Assembly (NCBI GenBank): GCA_015478665.1
Contig: JADMII010000011.1
Span: forward strand, 1 to 64,000
DNA length: 64,000 bases
Direction: 5' to 3'
Source: Dehalococcoidia bacterium
GTDB taxonomy: Bacteria > Chloroflexota > Dehalococcoidia > DSTF01 > JACRBR01
The notes below the pieces were generated by a model. The model saw only the letters and a list, made by a program, of their open reading frames with translations. It did not search any database and had not been told where the DNA came from. The position numbers and the translations under genes were made by a program. Shown piece by piece: positions 7,641-17,255 of this stretch. The stretch's first letter is position 1, and every line of letters begins with the position of its first letter.

Positions 7641-9164
7641 GTGTTGAAGAGCCTCCGCTCGCGCGTCATCGTCTCGTTCGTGCTGATCGTCTGCATCACG
7701 CTGGCGACGGCCGGCGCCGCGCTCATCGCGCGCTTCGGCGGCTATCGCGACCAGCTGACGGCGAGCACGCTGCGCGAGGTGGCCGCGCCGATCTACTACA
7801 ACCTGACGCTGTTCAACGCAGCCGACGCCACGGCCGGCGGCCGCGCGCGCCTGCGCAACGACCTTACGGCGTACCTGAGGGCGCAGCAGCGCGGCTCCAG
7901 GGTCGATGTGCTGCTGATCGATGCGCAAGGCAGCGTGCTGCCGGAGAGCAGCGGCAGCGCGGATCTCCTCGACGAGCGGTTCGACGTCGAGGCGCCGCCG
8001 GCGCGCGGGCCGGACTTCGGCCAGTTGCCGGAGCAGAAGCGCACGACGAGCGACGGCCAGCGCATCCTCTACGTCACGGTGCCGATGCCACGCTCGATCC
8101 GTCTGACGAACGCCGGCGTCAGCGAGATCATCGTCGCCGCGCCGGAAGCGACGCCGCGGGCGGTAGTCCGCGACGTCGCGCCGCGCCTGCTGTTCGCCGG
8201 CGCCATCGGGCTCGGCGCGGCGCTGATCGCCGGGGCGGTCCTCTGGGCATCGCTGTACCGGCCGATGGGACGGGTGACGCGCGGCATCCGCGCCGTCGCC
8301 GGCGGCCGCTACCAGGAGCGCGTGCCGGTCTCCGGGCCGACGGAAGTGCGGGCGCTGGCCGAGGATGTCAACGCCATGGCGGATTCGGTGCAGGCCTCGC
8401 AGGCGACGCTGCGCCAGTTCCTCGCCAACGTCTCCCACGAGCTGAAGACGCCGCTGACCTCGATCCGCGGCTTCGCGCAGGCGATGACCGACGGCACGCT
8501 CGAGACGCCGGACGAGCGCGCGCGCGCCGTGCGCGTGATCGACGCCGAATCGCGCCGCGTCCTGCACATGGTCGAAGAGCTGCTCGACCTGACGCGCATC
8601 GAAGCCGGGCAGCAGCGCATGGAGCTGGCCGCCGTCGACGCCGCCGACCTGGTCGGGCAGATCCGCGACGTCTTCGCGATGCGCGCGACGGAGCAGGCGA
8701 TCACGCTCGACATCGACCTGCCCGGCCAGCCGGCTGTCGTGCAGGCGGACTTCGACCGCATCGAGCAGGTGCTGGGGAACCTCGTCGACAACGCCTTCCG
8801 CCACACGCCGGCCGGCGGCCGCATCGTCGTCGGCGCGCGCCCCGCGGCTGGGTCGATGGTTGAGCTCTTCGTCACGGATACCGGCGGCGGCATCGCCCCC
8901 GATGACGTGCAGCACGTCTTCGAGCGCTTCTATCGCAGCGCCGATGAGGCGTCCGGCTCCGGCAGCGGGCTGGGGCTCGCGATCGCCCGAGAGATCGTGC
9001 GTGCGCACGGCGGCGAGATGCGTGTGACGTCCACGCCGGGGGCCGGCACGACGTTCGCCTTCACGCTCGCCGCCGTGCCCGGTCCGCGGAGTGCCCACTC
9101 GCGCCCGCCGGTCGCTTCCGGCGATGATGCGTCGCCCCTGCGCATGCACGAGCAGCCGCGATAG
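7641..9164 (+). CDS. Sensor histidine kinase with HAMP domain
   Basis: A 507-residue membrane kinase partner of the response regulator just upstream. Two transmembrane helices (about 9-29 and 184-204) enclose a 150-residue extracytoplasmic sensor region. HAMP (about 205-255) is followed by HisKA with the phospho-acceptor in NVSHELKTPLTSIRG (His266) and a HATPase domain with N-box Asn384, DTGGGIAP at 413-420 and GSGLGLAIAREIV near 441. The gene begins with GTG at 7641, four bases after the regulator stop; an earlier ATG in this frame lies inside the regulator gene and is unlikely. The ligand is unknown. Confidence 0.94.
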   Translation: MLKSLRSRVIVSFVLIVCITLATAGAALIARFGGYRDQLTASTLREVAAPIYYNLTLFNAADATAGGRARLRNDLTAYLRAQQRGSRVDVLLIDAQGSVLPESSGSADLLDERFDVEAPPARGPDFGQLPEQKRTTSDGQRILYVTVPMPRSIRLTNAGVSEIIVAAPEATPRAVVRDVAPRLLFAGAIGLGAALIAGAVLWASLYRPMGRVTRGIRAVAGGRYQERVPVSGPTEVRALAEDVNAMADSVQASQATLRQFLANVSHELKTPLTSIRGFAQAMTDGTLETPDERARAVRVIDAESRRVLHMVEELLDLTRIEAGQQRMELAAVDAADLVGQIRDVFAMRATEQAITLDIDLPGQPAVVQADFDRIEQVLGNLVDNAFRHTPAGGRIVVGARPAAGSMVELFVTDTGGGIAPDDVQHVFERFYRSADEASGSGSGLGLAIAREIVRAHGGEMRVTSTPGAGTTFAFTLAAVPGPRSAHSRPPVASGDDASPLRMHEQPR

Positions 9165-9182
9165 CGCGCTGGCGCGAGTCGG

Positions 9183-9213
9183 CTCAGGCAGCCGCTCGCC
9201 ACGGCTGCTTGAG
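9183..9213. terminator. Hairpin between convergent genes
   Basis: CTCAGGCAGCCG (9183-9194) and CGGCTGCTTGAG (9202-9213) form a 12-bp stem with one G-T pair and a 7-base loop. It lies between the kinase gene and the convergent glycosyltransferase gene and can fold on both strands. No T-tract follows. Confidence 0.6.
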
Positions 9214-9267
9214 ACGGTTCGCAAAGCCAGCTGCACTGAAGCTGAGGAGCCGCGGGGGCGCCCCCAC

Positions 9268-10938
9268 TCAGCGACCGGCGGCCGGGATCAGGTAACCGCG
9301 GAACGTCAGCTCGCCGCCGCGGCGGCCCTCCGTGAGCTTGCCGCCGGGGTACTGCGCCGTCACGGTGTCGGCGTCGCCGAGGTAGGCGTCGAGGAAGACG
9401 AAGGCGACCGGGCGCTGAGGGTCGCGGCTGAAGTCCAGCGCTTCGCCCTTCGCCACGCCGCCGAACTCGCGCGAGCGGTCGATGCCCGTCGCCCTGGGCG
9501 CGAGGAACCGCCGTGTCTCGTAGTCGAAGCTCCAGCGGTCGCTGTAGAAGTAGACCATCGCGCCGGCGGGCAAGCTGGCGATGTAGCGCGAGGCGGCGTC
9601 GTCTTCATACGGGTAGACGAGGCGCATCGTCGCGCTGTCCTGCGCCGGGCCGAAGTAGCCGTACACGTTGGCGACCGCCGGATAGGCGACGAGCATGCCG
9701 GCGAGCGCGATCGCGACGCCGCCGCGCAGATCACGCCGTGGCGCGGCGCGCTCCCAGAGCCACGCCAACGGCAGCGCGGCGAGCAGCGCGACGAACGGCG
9801 CCATGCCGAACGTGCGGCGAAACAGGCCATCGCCGAGCGTGGCGAGCGCACCGGCCGGCGCGACGACGACCACCGCCAGCACGAAGGCGTAGGCGCTCTG
9901 TCGCCAGCGCCAGACAGCGACGCCGAGCCCGATCAGCGCCAGAGCCAGCGTCACGGGGTCGACAACCGGCTGGCCGGCGGACGCCAGGCCGTCGCCGAGA
10001 TCCGGCCGGCCGCCGGCCGCCAGCCCGCGCGCCCACTCGTCGAAGCGGTGCCGCAGGATGTCCGCCTTGCCGCCGATGCCCGCATCCTGCCAGGGCTGCG
10101 ACTGCGTCACGCTGAGCGTCTGCTGATGCGAACGGTACGTCTGCAGATGGCCGGCGATGTACACGATCATCGGCGTTGCGACGACGAGCCCGGCGACGGC
10201 GAGCGTGACGCCGCCCGTCGCCAGCCGGCGGCCGTCGCGCCGGGTGCCGGCGGCGGCGATCGCCCAGACGACGGCGACGGCGACGGCCGGCACGAAGAGC
10301 AGGTAGGCGTTGTAAGTGTAGATCCCGGCGCCGGTGAGCGCCCCCGCGACCGTCAGCAGCGCGACGCTCCGGCGGCGGATGCCGGCGAAGAGCGCCCAGG
10401 CGACCGCCATCTCGATGAACGGCCAGGCGCCGATCATGAAGCCGGTGCGGGTCAGTTGCAGATGCCACGTCATGACGGCCAGCAGCAGCGCGGCGAAGGC
10501 GCCGACGCTGGCGGTGAACATCGTCCGGAAGGCGGCGTAGGCGAGCGGGATCGTGGCGATGCCGAAGAGCGCCATGGAGAAGCGAAGCGTGTACGTCGTC
10601 TGCGGCAGCAGCTTGAACAGCGCGGCGGTCAGGTAGAGCGGGCCCGTCGGCTGGCCCAGCGCGCTCTGGACGTAAGGCGCGATCCAGCCATCGCGAAGCA
10701 CGCGGCGCGCGTCGATGCCGGTCCAGGCCTCGTCGCCGTGCAGCCCCAGCGGCACCGTGCCGAGGTGCCACAGCCGCAGCGCCGCCGCCAGCGCCGTCAG
10801 CGAGACGACGACCGCGAGGTCCACGCGATGTGCCACCAGCCATGCCCGCGAAGACGCAAGCGACCGGCCTGAGGGGACAGCTGGCGCGTGGGAGGCGGTC
10901 GTCAGTTCCGGGGTCTCGGGCGTACCGGTGTCGTTCAC
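9268..10938 (-). CDS. Glycosyltransferase family 39-like integral membrane protein
   Basis: About 556 residues with roughly 11 transmembrane helices in the N-terminal two-thirds and a soluble extracytoplasmic C-terminal region. After the first helix comes LGLHGDEAWTGIDAR, the acidic loop found in PMT/ArnT-type (GT-C fold) glycosyltransferases, which move sugars from polyprenyl-phosphate donors to proteins or lipids on the outer face. PLYLTAALFKLLP and the GTRR-type cytosolic loops fit the same fold. The start is uncertain: GTG at 10938 is the first plausible codon before the first helix, and 50 residues of polar tail precede the membrane. Acceptor unknown; stands alone. Confidence 0.82.
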   Translation of the reverse strand: MNDTGTPETPELTTASHAPAVPSGRSLASSRAWLVAHRVDLAVVVSLTALAAALRLWHLGTVPLGLHGDEAWTGIDARRVLRDGWIAPYVQSALGQPTGPLYLTAALFKLLPQTTYTLRFSMALFGIATIPLAYAAFRTMFTASVGAFAALLLAVMTWHLQLTRTGFMIGAWPFIEMAVAWALFAGIRRRSVALLTVAGALTGAGIYTYNAYLLFVPAVAVAVVWAIAAAGTRRDGRRLATGGVTLAVAGLVVATPMIVYIAGHLQTYRSHQQTLSVTQSQPWQDAGIGGKADILRHRFDEWARGLAAGGRPDLGDGLASAGQPVVDPVTLALALIGLGVAVWRWRQSAYAFVLAVVVVAPAGALATLGDGLFRRTFGMAPFVALLAALPLAWLWERAAPRRDLRGGVAIALAGMLVAYPAVANVYGYFGPAQDSATMRLVYPYEDDAASRYIASLPAGAMVYFYSDRWSFDYETRRFLAPRATGIDRSREFGGVAKGEALDFSRDPQRPVAFVFLDAYLGDADTVTAQYPGGKLTEGRRGGELTFRGYLIPAAGR

Positions 10939-11075
10939 GTCACCGCGCGGCGGGGCGCTGGGATCATGCGGGCATACTAGCGAGGCAGGCGGCGCAAGCG
11001 CACACCACCGGTCGCCCGATGTCGCGCCGCCACGACCTCGGTTAGCATGAGACGGCGATTGCGAAGGATGGATGC

Positions 11076-13568
11076 ATGAACAACCGAAGCCTCCAGACGC
11101 TGCGCGTGCCGGTGAAGCTCCTGCGCCGCGAGTGCAATCCATTGGCGTTCAAGTTCCAGACCACCGACGACCTGCGCACGCTGGAGGGCACCGTCGGCCA
11201 GGACCGCGCGACGAGCGCGATGGACTTCGCGCTCAGCATCGAGGCGGAGGGCTACAACCTGTACATCGCCGGCCCGAGCGGCACCGGGCGCTCGACCGAG
11301 CTCAAGACGCAGCTCGAGCGCATCGCCGCGAAGCGGACGCCGGCGCGCGACTGGTGCTACGTCTTCAACTTCCGCGAGCCGGCGCGGCCATGCGCGCTCA
11401 GCCTGCCCGCCGGCTTGGGCCACAAGCTCGGCCACGACGTCGACGACCTCATCGCCCACGTCCGGCGCGAGGTGCCGAAGGCGTTCGAGAGCGACGAGTA
11501 CGCGCAGCGCCGCGACCAGATCAACCGGGAGATGCAGCAGCAGCGCGAACGCTTCTTCGAGACGCTGCAGCGCGAGGCGCAGGGCCGCGAGCTCGCCGTC
11601 AACGCGACGCCGATGGGCATCAACACCGTGCCGCTGCTCGACGGCAAGCCGGCGACGAAGGAGCAGTACGACGCGCTGCCGGACGACCAGAAGCACGCGA
11701 TCACCGGGCGGACGGCGGAGCTCGACTCGATCATCGCCCAGATGGCGCCGCAGCTGCGCCGGCTCGACCGCACGGCGGCCCAGCTCCAGGCGGAGCTCGA
11801 TACGCAGGTCGTGAAGCTCATCGCCACACCGCTGCTCGAGGAGATGAAGCGCGACTACGGCGCCGAGCCGCGCGTCGTCGCCTACATCGACGAGGTCGGC
11901 GCCGACATGATCGAGCACATCGACGCCTTTCGCGCCGGCGAGGAGAACGAGCCGCAGCAGGGAATGGTGCCGATGCTCGCGGCGGCGCAGCGCGAGGGGG
12001 CGTTCGACCGTTATCAGGTCAACGTCATCGTCACGCACGACGGCGCCCACGGCGCGCCGGTCGTCTTCGAAGAGAACCCGTCGTACTACCACCTCTTCGG
12101 CCGCGTCGACTATCGCTCGAGCCTTGGTTCAATGGTGACGGACCACACGATGATCAAGCCCGGCGCGCTTCATCGCGCGAACGGCGGCTTCCTCGCCGTC
12201 GATGCCCTCGATGCGCTGACCCAGCCGCTCGTCTGGCAGACGCTGAAGCGGGCGCTGCGGACCAGGCAGGTGCGCATCGAGAACATGGGCGAGCAGCTGA
12301 GCATCCTGCCGACGGCGACGCTCACGCCGGAGCCGATCCCGCTCGACGTCAAGGTGACGATGATCGGCACCACGCGCGTCTTCCAGCTGCTGCAGATGTC
12401 CGACGACGACTTTCGCAAGCTGTTCAAGGTGAAGGCGGATTTCGCGACGGACGTCGAGCGGATCAACGGCCACGTCGAGATCTACGCGCGCTTCATCGCC
12501 CGGCAGGTGCGCGAGAAGGGCATGCGCCCGTTCGACCGCGGCGGCGTCGCGCGCGTCGTCGAGCACAGCTCGCGCATGGTGGCGGACCAGGACAAGCTCT
12601 CGTTGCGCATGATCGACGTCGTCGACCTGCTCGTCGAAGCCGACTACTGGGCGTGCCTCGAGGGCAGCAAGACGGTGACGGCCGCGCACGTCGAGAAGGC
12701 GATCGAGGAGAAGGTCTACCGGTCGAGCCTGCTTGAGGAGCGTATCCAGGAGTATATTGCCAACGGCACGATCAAGGTCGACGTCTCCGGCGAGGTCGTC
12801 GGCCAGGTGAACGGGCTCTCGGTGTACGACCTCGGTGACTATGCCTTCGGGCGGCCGTCGCGGATCACGGCGCGCGTCAGCCTCGGGCGCGGCCAGGTGG
12901 TCAACCTCGAGCGCGAGATCGCCCGCAGCGGGCCGTCGCACAGCAAGGGCTTCCTCATCCTCACCGGCTACATCAATGGCAAGTTCGCGCACCGGCAGCC
13001 GTTGTCGTTCGCCGCGAGCCTCACGTTCGAGCAGGTGTACGACGAGGTCGACGGCGACAGCGCCTCATCGAGCGAGCTATACGCGCTCCTGAGCGCCATC
13101 GCCGACGTGCCGCTGCGGCAGAACTTCGCCGTCACCGGCTCGGTGAACCAGCTGGGCGAGGTGCAGGCGATCGGCGGCGTGAACGAGAAGATCGAGGGCT
13201 TCTACGCCGTCTGCAAGGCGCGCGGACTCACCGGCGACCAAGGCGTGATCATCCCGAAGGACAACATCCACAATCTGATGCTGAAGCCGGAGGTCGTCGA
13301 CGCCATCCGCGACGGCAGCTTCACCGTGTACGCGGTGTCGAAGGTCGAGCAGGGCATCGAGCTGCTGACGGGCATGCCGGCGGGCAACCTGCGCAAGGAC
13401 GGCACGTACACGCGGGGCACGTTCTTCCGCAAGGTCACGGATTGCCTCGAGGCGATGACGCGGCGCGCGATCGAGGTCAACCGCGCGGCGCAGAAGGAAC
13501 TCGTCGCGCCGACGACGACGAACGCCGACAACGGCCGCCGCAAGCGGGACGGGCGAAATGGAAAATGA
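11076..13568 (+). CDS. Lon family ATP-dependent protease (AAA_32 type)
   Basis: An 830-residue AAA+ protease of the Lon-like group with an AAA_32 ATPase and a C-terminal S16 domain. The P-loop reads AGPSGTGRST, with Arg in place of the usual Lys, as I recall for this subgroup. The ATPase carries a long coiled insertion (about residues 130-260). The peptidase has the catalytic Ser in GDSASS and the catalytic Lys in GGVNEKIEG about 45 residues further on. The normal LonA N-terminal substrate domain is missing. The start has AAGGATG close upstream and a TAGCAT -10-like box at 11043-11048. Role: likely quality-control proteolysis. Confidence 0.92.
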   Translation: MNNRSLQTLRVPVKLLRRECNPLAFKFQTTDDLRTLEGTVGQDRATSAMDFALSIEAEGYNLYIAGPSGTGRSTELKTQLERIAAKRTPARDWCYVFNFREPARPCALSLPAGLGHKLGHDVDDLIAHVRREVPKAFESDEYAQRRDQINREMQQQRERFFETLQREAQGRELAVNATPMGINTVPLLDGKPATKEQYDALPDDQKHAITGRTAELDSIIAQMAPQLRRLDRTAAQLQAELDTQVVKLIATPLLEEMKRDYGAEPRVVAYIDEVGADMIEHIDAFRAGEENEPQQGMVPMLAAAQREGAFDRYQVNVIVTHDGAHGAPVVFEENPSYYHLFGRVDYRSSLGSMVTDHTMIKPGALHRANGGFLAVDALDALTQPLVWQTLKRALRTRQVRIENMGEQLSILPTATLTPEPIPLDVKVTMIGTTRVFQLLQMSDDDFRKLFKVKADFATDVERINGHVEIYARFIARQVREKGMRPFDRGGVARVVEHSSRMVADQDKLSLRMIDVVDLLVEADYWACLEGSKTVTAAHVEKAIEEKVYRSSLLEERIQEYIANGTIKVDVSGEVVGQVNGLSVYDLGDYAFGRPSRITARVSLGRGQVVNLEREIARSGPSHSKGFLILTGYINGKFAHRQPLSFAASLTFEQVYDEVDGDSASSSELYALLSAIADVPLRQNFAVTGSVNQLGEVQAIGGVNEKIEGFYAVCKARGLTGDQGVIIPKDNIHNLMLKPEVVDAIRDGSFTVYAVSKVEQGIELLTGMPAGNLRKDGTYTRGTFFRKVTDCLEAMTRRAIEVNRAAQKELVAPTTTNADNGRRKRDGRNGK

Positions 13569-13591
13569 GGCAGACGCCATCGATGCGCGCC

Positions 13592-13621
13592 TGTCATCCT
13601 GAAGCGAAGCGAAGGGTTGCT
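13592..13621. repeat. Dispersed-repeat-like fragment (TCATCCTGAAGCGAAGCGAAGG)
   Basis: TGTCATCCTGAAGCGAAGCG followed by AAGGGTTGCT lies just after lon. It closely resembles a short extragenic repeat seen in many bacterial genomes (TCATCCTGAGCGAAGCGAAGGA). Recognition is from memory; only one copy is in the window. Confidence 0.4.
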
Positions 13622-13656
13622 CCGGCCCGACGACGCTGGACGCGGCGGAGGGCGAC

Positions 13657-13676
13657 CCACAGATGCACAGAGATGG
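13657..13676. repeat. Dispersed-repeat-like fragment (CCACAGATGCACAGAGATGG)
   Basis: A purine-biased CCACAGATGCACAGAGATGG string in otherwise very GC-rich spacer, similar to CACAGATGAACACAGATG-type extragenic repeats known from many genomes. It follows the previous repeat by 35 bases. Single copy in this window. Confidence 0.35.
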
Positions 13677-13786
13677 ACAGGTATGGGGATGATGGACGCC
13701 GGAGGCCGTGCGCAGGCGGGCGAACGGTAGATGATGCAGATGAACGGACCTGACGGCCGCGGCCCGGCGTCGGGCCGCTCGGGCGT

Positions 13787-14227
13787 GTGCTGACGCGGAC
13801 CGAGACGTCGGCGGGCGGCGTGGTCTTCCGGCTTGCGGAGACCGGTGGCGGCTTCGACGTCGCGCTGATCCGCACGCACGAGGGCCGCTGGCAGCTGCCG
13901 AAGGGCTGGATCGAAGCCGGCGAGTCGCCGGAGCAGGCCGCCGCGCGCGAGGTGCACGAGGAGGCCGGCGTCGATGCCGAGGTCGTCGGGCCGCTCGGGA
14001 TGATCGAGTACTGGTACAACTCGACGTACGAACCGGAGCCGGCGCGCGTGCACAAGTTCGTGCACGTCTTCCTCCTGCGCTACCTCTCCGGCTCGACGGA
14101 CGACCACGACGACGAGGTCCTGGAGGCACGCTGGGTGGCGCTGGACGATGCCGAGCGCACGCTCTCGTTCAGGGACGAGCGTCGCATGATGGCGAAGGCG
14201 CGGGAGGCGCTGGCGACGGTCACGTGA
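13787..14227 (+). CDS. Nudix hydrolase
   Basis: A 146-residue Nudix protein. The Nudix box (GX5EX7REUXEEXGU) spans about residues 45-67: GWIEAGESP, then AAAREVHEEAGV, with all metal-binding glutamates present. N-terminal TSAGGVVFRL and the WQLPKGW strand before the box resemble diadenosine-polyphosphate/MutT-like hydrolases, and the long WYNSTYEPEP loop resembles Ap4A hydrolases. Substrate is unknown. Start is GTG at 13787, without a strong ribosome binding site. Confidence 0.9.
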   Translation: MLTRTETSAGGVVFRLAETGGGFDVALIRTHEGRWQLPKGWIEAGESPEQAAAREVHEEAGVDAEVVGPLGMIEYWYNSTYEPEPARVHKFVHVFLLRYLSGSTDDHDDEVLEARWVALDDAERTLSFRDERRMMAKAREALATVT

Positions 14228-14356
14228 CGGCCGTGATCCGCGATGCCTGCAGACGCCGCCGGCCGATGCCCGGAACGCGAGGGCAGGACGATTGGACGGC
14301 GGTCGAGGGTCTCGCGGGCGACCGCCGACCTCCGATGTTCCCAGCTTCATCGATCG

Positions 14357-14385
14357 AAAAGGCCCCCGCGAGCGCGAGGGCCTCT
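14357..14385 (-). terminator. Intrinsic terminator of the cold-shock gene
   Basis: On the minus strand AGGCCC..., an inner CGCGCTCGCG region and GGGCCT form a strong hairpin (14360-14383) followed by TTTTC. It begins about 20 bases after the cold-shock gene stop and separates it from the convergent Nudix gene. Confidence 0.82.
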
Positions 14386-14405
14386 TCGGCAGTTTGAAGC
14401 GTCGC

Positions 14406-14618
14406 TCAGGCGACGGCGCGGACGTTGATGGCGCGGCTCCGCCGCGGGTCGCGCTCGTCGGCGGCCTTGTCGAACTCGACCGTCTGGCCTTCGTTCAGGT
14501 CGTCGAACGAGCCGCCCTGCACGGCTGAAGTGTGGAAGAAGATGTCCTCACTCGCGCCGTCGGGGCGGATGAAGCCGAAGCCTCGGTCGCGCGCCATTCG
14601 CTTAATCTGTCCTTGCAC
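14406..14618 (-). CDS. cspA: Cold-shock domain protein
   Basis: A 70-residue single cold-shock domain that binds single-stranded RNA/DNA. RNP1 is GFGFIRP and RNP2 is DIFFHTS; FDDLNEGQTVEFD follows. The start is a GTG preceded at 7 bases by a perfect AGGAGG (14627-14632); an in-frame ATG 48 bases further upstream would add a tail unlike the family. A strong terminator follows. The upstream region to the divergent DUF255 gene is about 300 bases, long enough for the extended leader typical of cold-shock genes, but no promoter was assigned with confidence. Confidence 0.95.
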   Translation of the reverse strand: MQGQIKRMARDRGFGFIRPDGASEDIFFHTSAVQGGSFDDLNEGQTVEFDKAADERDPRRSRAINVRAVA

Positions 14619-14855
14619 TGCGGTACCTCCTGCACGCCGCTCCTCTGTCGTTGGCCCCGCCACCATGCGGGCGACTCGCGGCGTCTTCCACTGTGACTCA
14701 CCACGCGCGTGGCGACCTCGTCTGCGTCGTCGTGTGCGTTCGGTGGAACCGTGGCGTACAGGAGACTGCGACTGTGAGGATTTACAGCATCAGCCTACCA
14801 GACGCCGCCAAGGCTGGCAACGCGCCTACCACGTTCGGTTGCGCCCGATCGTGGT

Positions 14856-14885
14856 CTGCCGGCGCGGGTGCAGTGTTGTTACGAT
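14856..14885 (+). promoter_or_regulatory. Possible promoter of the DUF255 gene
   Basis: TACGAT at 14880-14885 preceded by CTGCCG at 14856-14861 with an 18-base spacer; the same -35 core (TTGCCG) and spacer occur before rpsB. The gene's ribosome binding site and ATG follow within 35 bases. Confidence 0.4.
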
Positions 14886-14917
14886 GTGTGCGTCGCACCC
14901 TACGGAAAGGTTGCTCG

Positions 14918-16765
14918 ATGGCTGAGCGCGCGCGCTTCCACTTCTCGCCTCGCCCGAACCGGGCGGCCGAGATCGGCTGGCACGATTGGGGGGCGCCGGC
15001 CTTCGAGCGCGCGCGGCGCGAGGACAAGCCGGTGCTACTCGGCATCTCCGCCGTCTGGTGCCACTGGTGCCATGTGATGGACGAGACGTCGTACAGCGAC
15101 CCGGCGATCATCGCGCTGATCAACGAGCGCTTCGTGCCGGTCCGCGTCGACAACGACCAGCGCCCGGACGTCAACGCCCGCTACAACATGGGCGGCTGGC
15201 CGACGACGGCTTTCCTCACGCCGGGCGGCGAAGTGATGGCCGGCATGACCTACGTGCCGCCCGACCAGATGCGCGACGTCCTCACCCAGGTCAGCGGCTA
15301 CTATCGCGACAACAAGGCGCAGATCGAGGAGAAGATCGCCGAGATCACGGCCAACCGTGAGCGGGCGGAAGCGGCGACCGTCGACGCCGACGAAGAGCTG
15401 ACGGACCAGGTCTTCCGCGACGCCCTGCACTCGACGGAGGACGCCTACGACCCCGTCTACGGGGGCTTCGGCAACGAGCCGAAGTTCCCCCACACCGACG
15501 CCATCGACCTGCTGCTGCGCGCCTACCTGCGCGACGGCGACCGCGACGCCCTGCACATGGCGCGCAAGACGCTCGAGCAGATGTGCGCCGGCGGCACTTA
15601 CGACCAGCAGTGGGGCGGCTTCTATCGCTATTCGACGAAGCGCGACTGGAGCGTGCCGCACTACGAGAAGATGCTCGAAGACAACGCCGGCCTGCTGCGC
15701 AACCTGCTCACGCTGTACCGCACGAGCGACGACGCCGGGCACCGGCGCTACATCGAATTCACCATCGCCTACATCGATGCCTGGCTGAGCGACGCCACGA
15801 CAGGCGCATTCCACGGCTCCCAGGACGCCGACGAGGAGTTCTACCCGCTGCCCGCGGAAGAGCGGAAGCTGCGGCCGGCGCCGTACGTCGACCGCACGGT
15901 GTACACGAGCTGGAACGCGATGATGATCGTCGCCTACCTCGATGCCTCGTCGACGCTCGGCAAGCCGCACCTGCAGGAGCGGGCGCTGAAGGCGCTCGAC
16001 TTCCTGTGGGACACGCTGCACGCCGACGACGACGGCATGTACCGCTACCTGGGGCCGCAGGGTCGCGAGATCGCCGGCCTGCTCGGCGACCAGGCTTGGA
16101 CCGCCGCGGCGCTGCTCGACGCCTACGAGACTGCGGGCCGCCCGCAGGACTTCGCGCGCGCACAGGCGCTCGCCCGCTGGATGGTCGAGCATCTCAGCGA
16201 CGAGGGCGACGGCTTCTTCGACACGCCGCGCGGCCATGGCAGCCTCGGCCGTCTCGCATCGCGCCAGAAGCCGGTGAAGGAAAACGCGGTTGCCGCCGAG
16301 GTCTTCATCCGGCTCGGTCGTCTGACCCACGACCCGGCGTACGCGGAGGTCGCCCGGCGCACGCTGCTGCAGTTCACCGAGATCATCGACGCGCAGGGGT
16401 ACTTCGCCGCGGCGTACGCGGTGGCGGTCGACCGCTTCCTGCACACCGGCGCCGACGTCAAGATCGTCGGCGATGCGGCCGCGCCCGGGACGGCGGTCCT
16501 CCGCGCCGCCGCGCTCACGCTGCAGGTAGCGGACCGCAGCGTGCGCGTCATCGACCCGGTGGACGCGGCCGCGCTCGCGGCCGAGGCGTTGCCGGCGCAG
16601 CCGTCGCCCGCGGCCTACGTCTGCTACGGCACGCTCTGCTCGGCGCCGGTGACGACGCCCGGCGACCTCATCGAGGCGGTGGCGCGCACGCGGCAGGCGT
16701 ACGAGGCGACGCGGCACGGCGAGCCGCTGGCGGGGCCGCGCGGCGGCGGCATGTCGGGCGACTGA
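14918..16765 (+). CDS. Thioredoxin domain-containing protein (DUF255/YyaL family)
   Basis: A 615-residue protein. An N-terminal thioredoxin-like domain (about 1-160) has the WCHWCHVMD motif, with Cys-His-Trp-Cys as the putative redox pair, followed by VRVDNDQRPDVN and the GGWPTTAFLTP cis-Pro region. The remainder is an (alpha/alpha)6 barrel with similarity to acylglucosamine epimerases; GGTYDQQWGGFYRYS, WSVPHYEKML and YTSWNAMM are conserved landmarks. The enzyme activity of this widespread family is not established. GGAAAGG lies 7 bases before the ATG. A small LapA-like gene follows after 24 bases. Confidence 0.92.
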   Translation: MAERARFHFSPRPNRAAEIGWHDWGAPAFERARREDKPVLLGISAVWCHWCHVMDETSYSDPAIIALINERFVPVRVDNDQRPDVNARYNMGGWPTTAFLTPGGEVMAGMTYVPPDQMRDVLTQVSGYYRDNKAQIEEKIAEITANRERAEAATVDADEELTDQVFRDALHSTEDAYDPVYGGFGNEPKFPHTDAIDLLLRAYLRDGDRDALHMARKTLEQMCAGGTYDQQWGGFYRYSTKRDWSVPHYEKMLEDNAGLLRNLLTLYRTSDDAGHRRYIEFTIAYIDAWLSDATTGAFHGSQDADEEFYPLPAEERKLRPAPYVDRTVYTSWNAMMIVAYLDASSTLGKPHLQERALKALDFLWDTLHADDDGMYRYLGPQGREIAGLLGDQAWTAAALLDAYETAGRPQDFARAQALARWMVEHLSDEGDGFFDTPRGHGSLGRLASRQKPVKENAVAAEVFIRLGRLTHDPAYAEVARRTLLQFTEIIDAQGYFAAAYAVAVDRFLHTGADVKIVGDAAAPGTAVLRAAALTLQVADRSVRVIDPVDAAALAAEALPAQPSPAAYVCYGTLCSAPVTTPGDLIEAVARTRQAYEATRHGEPLAGPRGGGMSGD

Positions 16766-16789
16766 CCGATAGTGAGATCAGGGGGTCAG

Positions 16790-17059
16790 ATGCAAGGGAA
16801 GGCGCACGAATCGCGGGCGTATCTGTCGGAGCAGCCGGAGGGCAGCACTTGGTCCCGGATCAAGTTGGTGATCGGGCTGGTTGCGCTGGGGGCGCTGATC
16901 CTCTTCCTGCTGCAGAACTTCCAGGGGGCGGAAGTGAACTTCCTCTGGTTCACCTGGCGCACGCGCGTCGTCTGGGCGCTGCTCGGCGCCGCCATCGCCG
17001 GCGCCATCGCGACGATCCTCTGGGGGACGCTGCAGGCGCGCGGCCGGCGCGCCAGGTAG
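16790..17059 (+). CDS. LapA/DUF1049 domain-containing membrane protein
   Basis: An 89-residue protein with two membrane helices (about 32-51 and 63-83) joined by a short loop, FQGAEVNFLWF, which is the recognisable core of the lipopolysaccharide-assembly-protein-A (LapA) domain. In proteobacteria LapA proteins act in envelope assembly; in this lineage the function is unknown. AGGGGG a few bases upstream of ATG 16790 supports the start. It may share a transcript with the DUF255 gene. Confidence 0.8.
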   Translation: MQGKAHESRAYLSEQPEGSTWSRIKLVIGLVALGALILFLLQNFQGAEVNFLWFTWRTRVVWALLGAAIAGAIATILWGTLQARGRRAR

Positions 17060-17255
17060 ACGGGGTCGAGGCGATCAGCGGGCGCCGCGCAGCGCCGGGC
17101 GGTGCATCTGCCGCTGCGGTACCAGCCGGCTCCGACCAGGGAAGGATACGGTAGCGCACCGGAGTGGGCTCCGACGCTCCCCTTGCCGCCCCACCGATGA
17201 CTTCGAGCAGGCGCGTGCACGCGGGCGCGACGCCAGTCGTCCGCGAGCGATCGGG

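Noticed and set aside
9091..10872. Plus-strand open frame of 593 codons
   Set aside because: Antisense of the glycosyltransferase gene and overlapping the kinase end; Arg/Gly/Asp-rich shadow.
15035..16717. Long minus-strand open frame of 560 codons
   Set aside because: Antisense of the DUF255 gene with the same biased composition; the plus-strand gene has a clear motif set and ribosome binding site.
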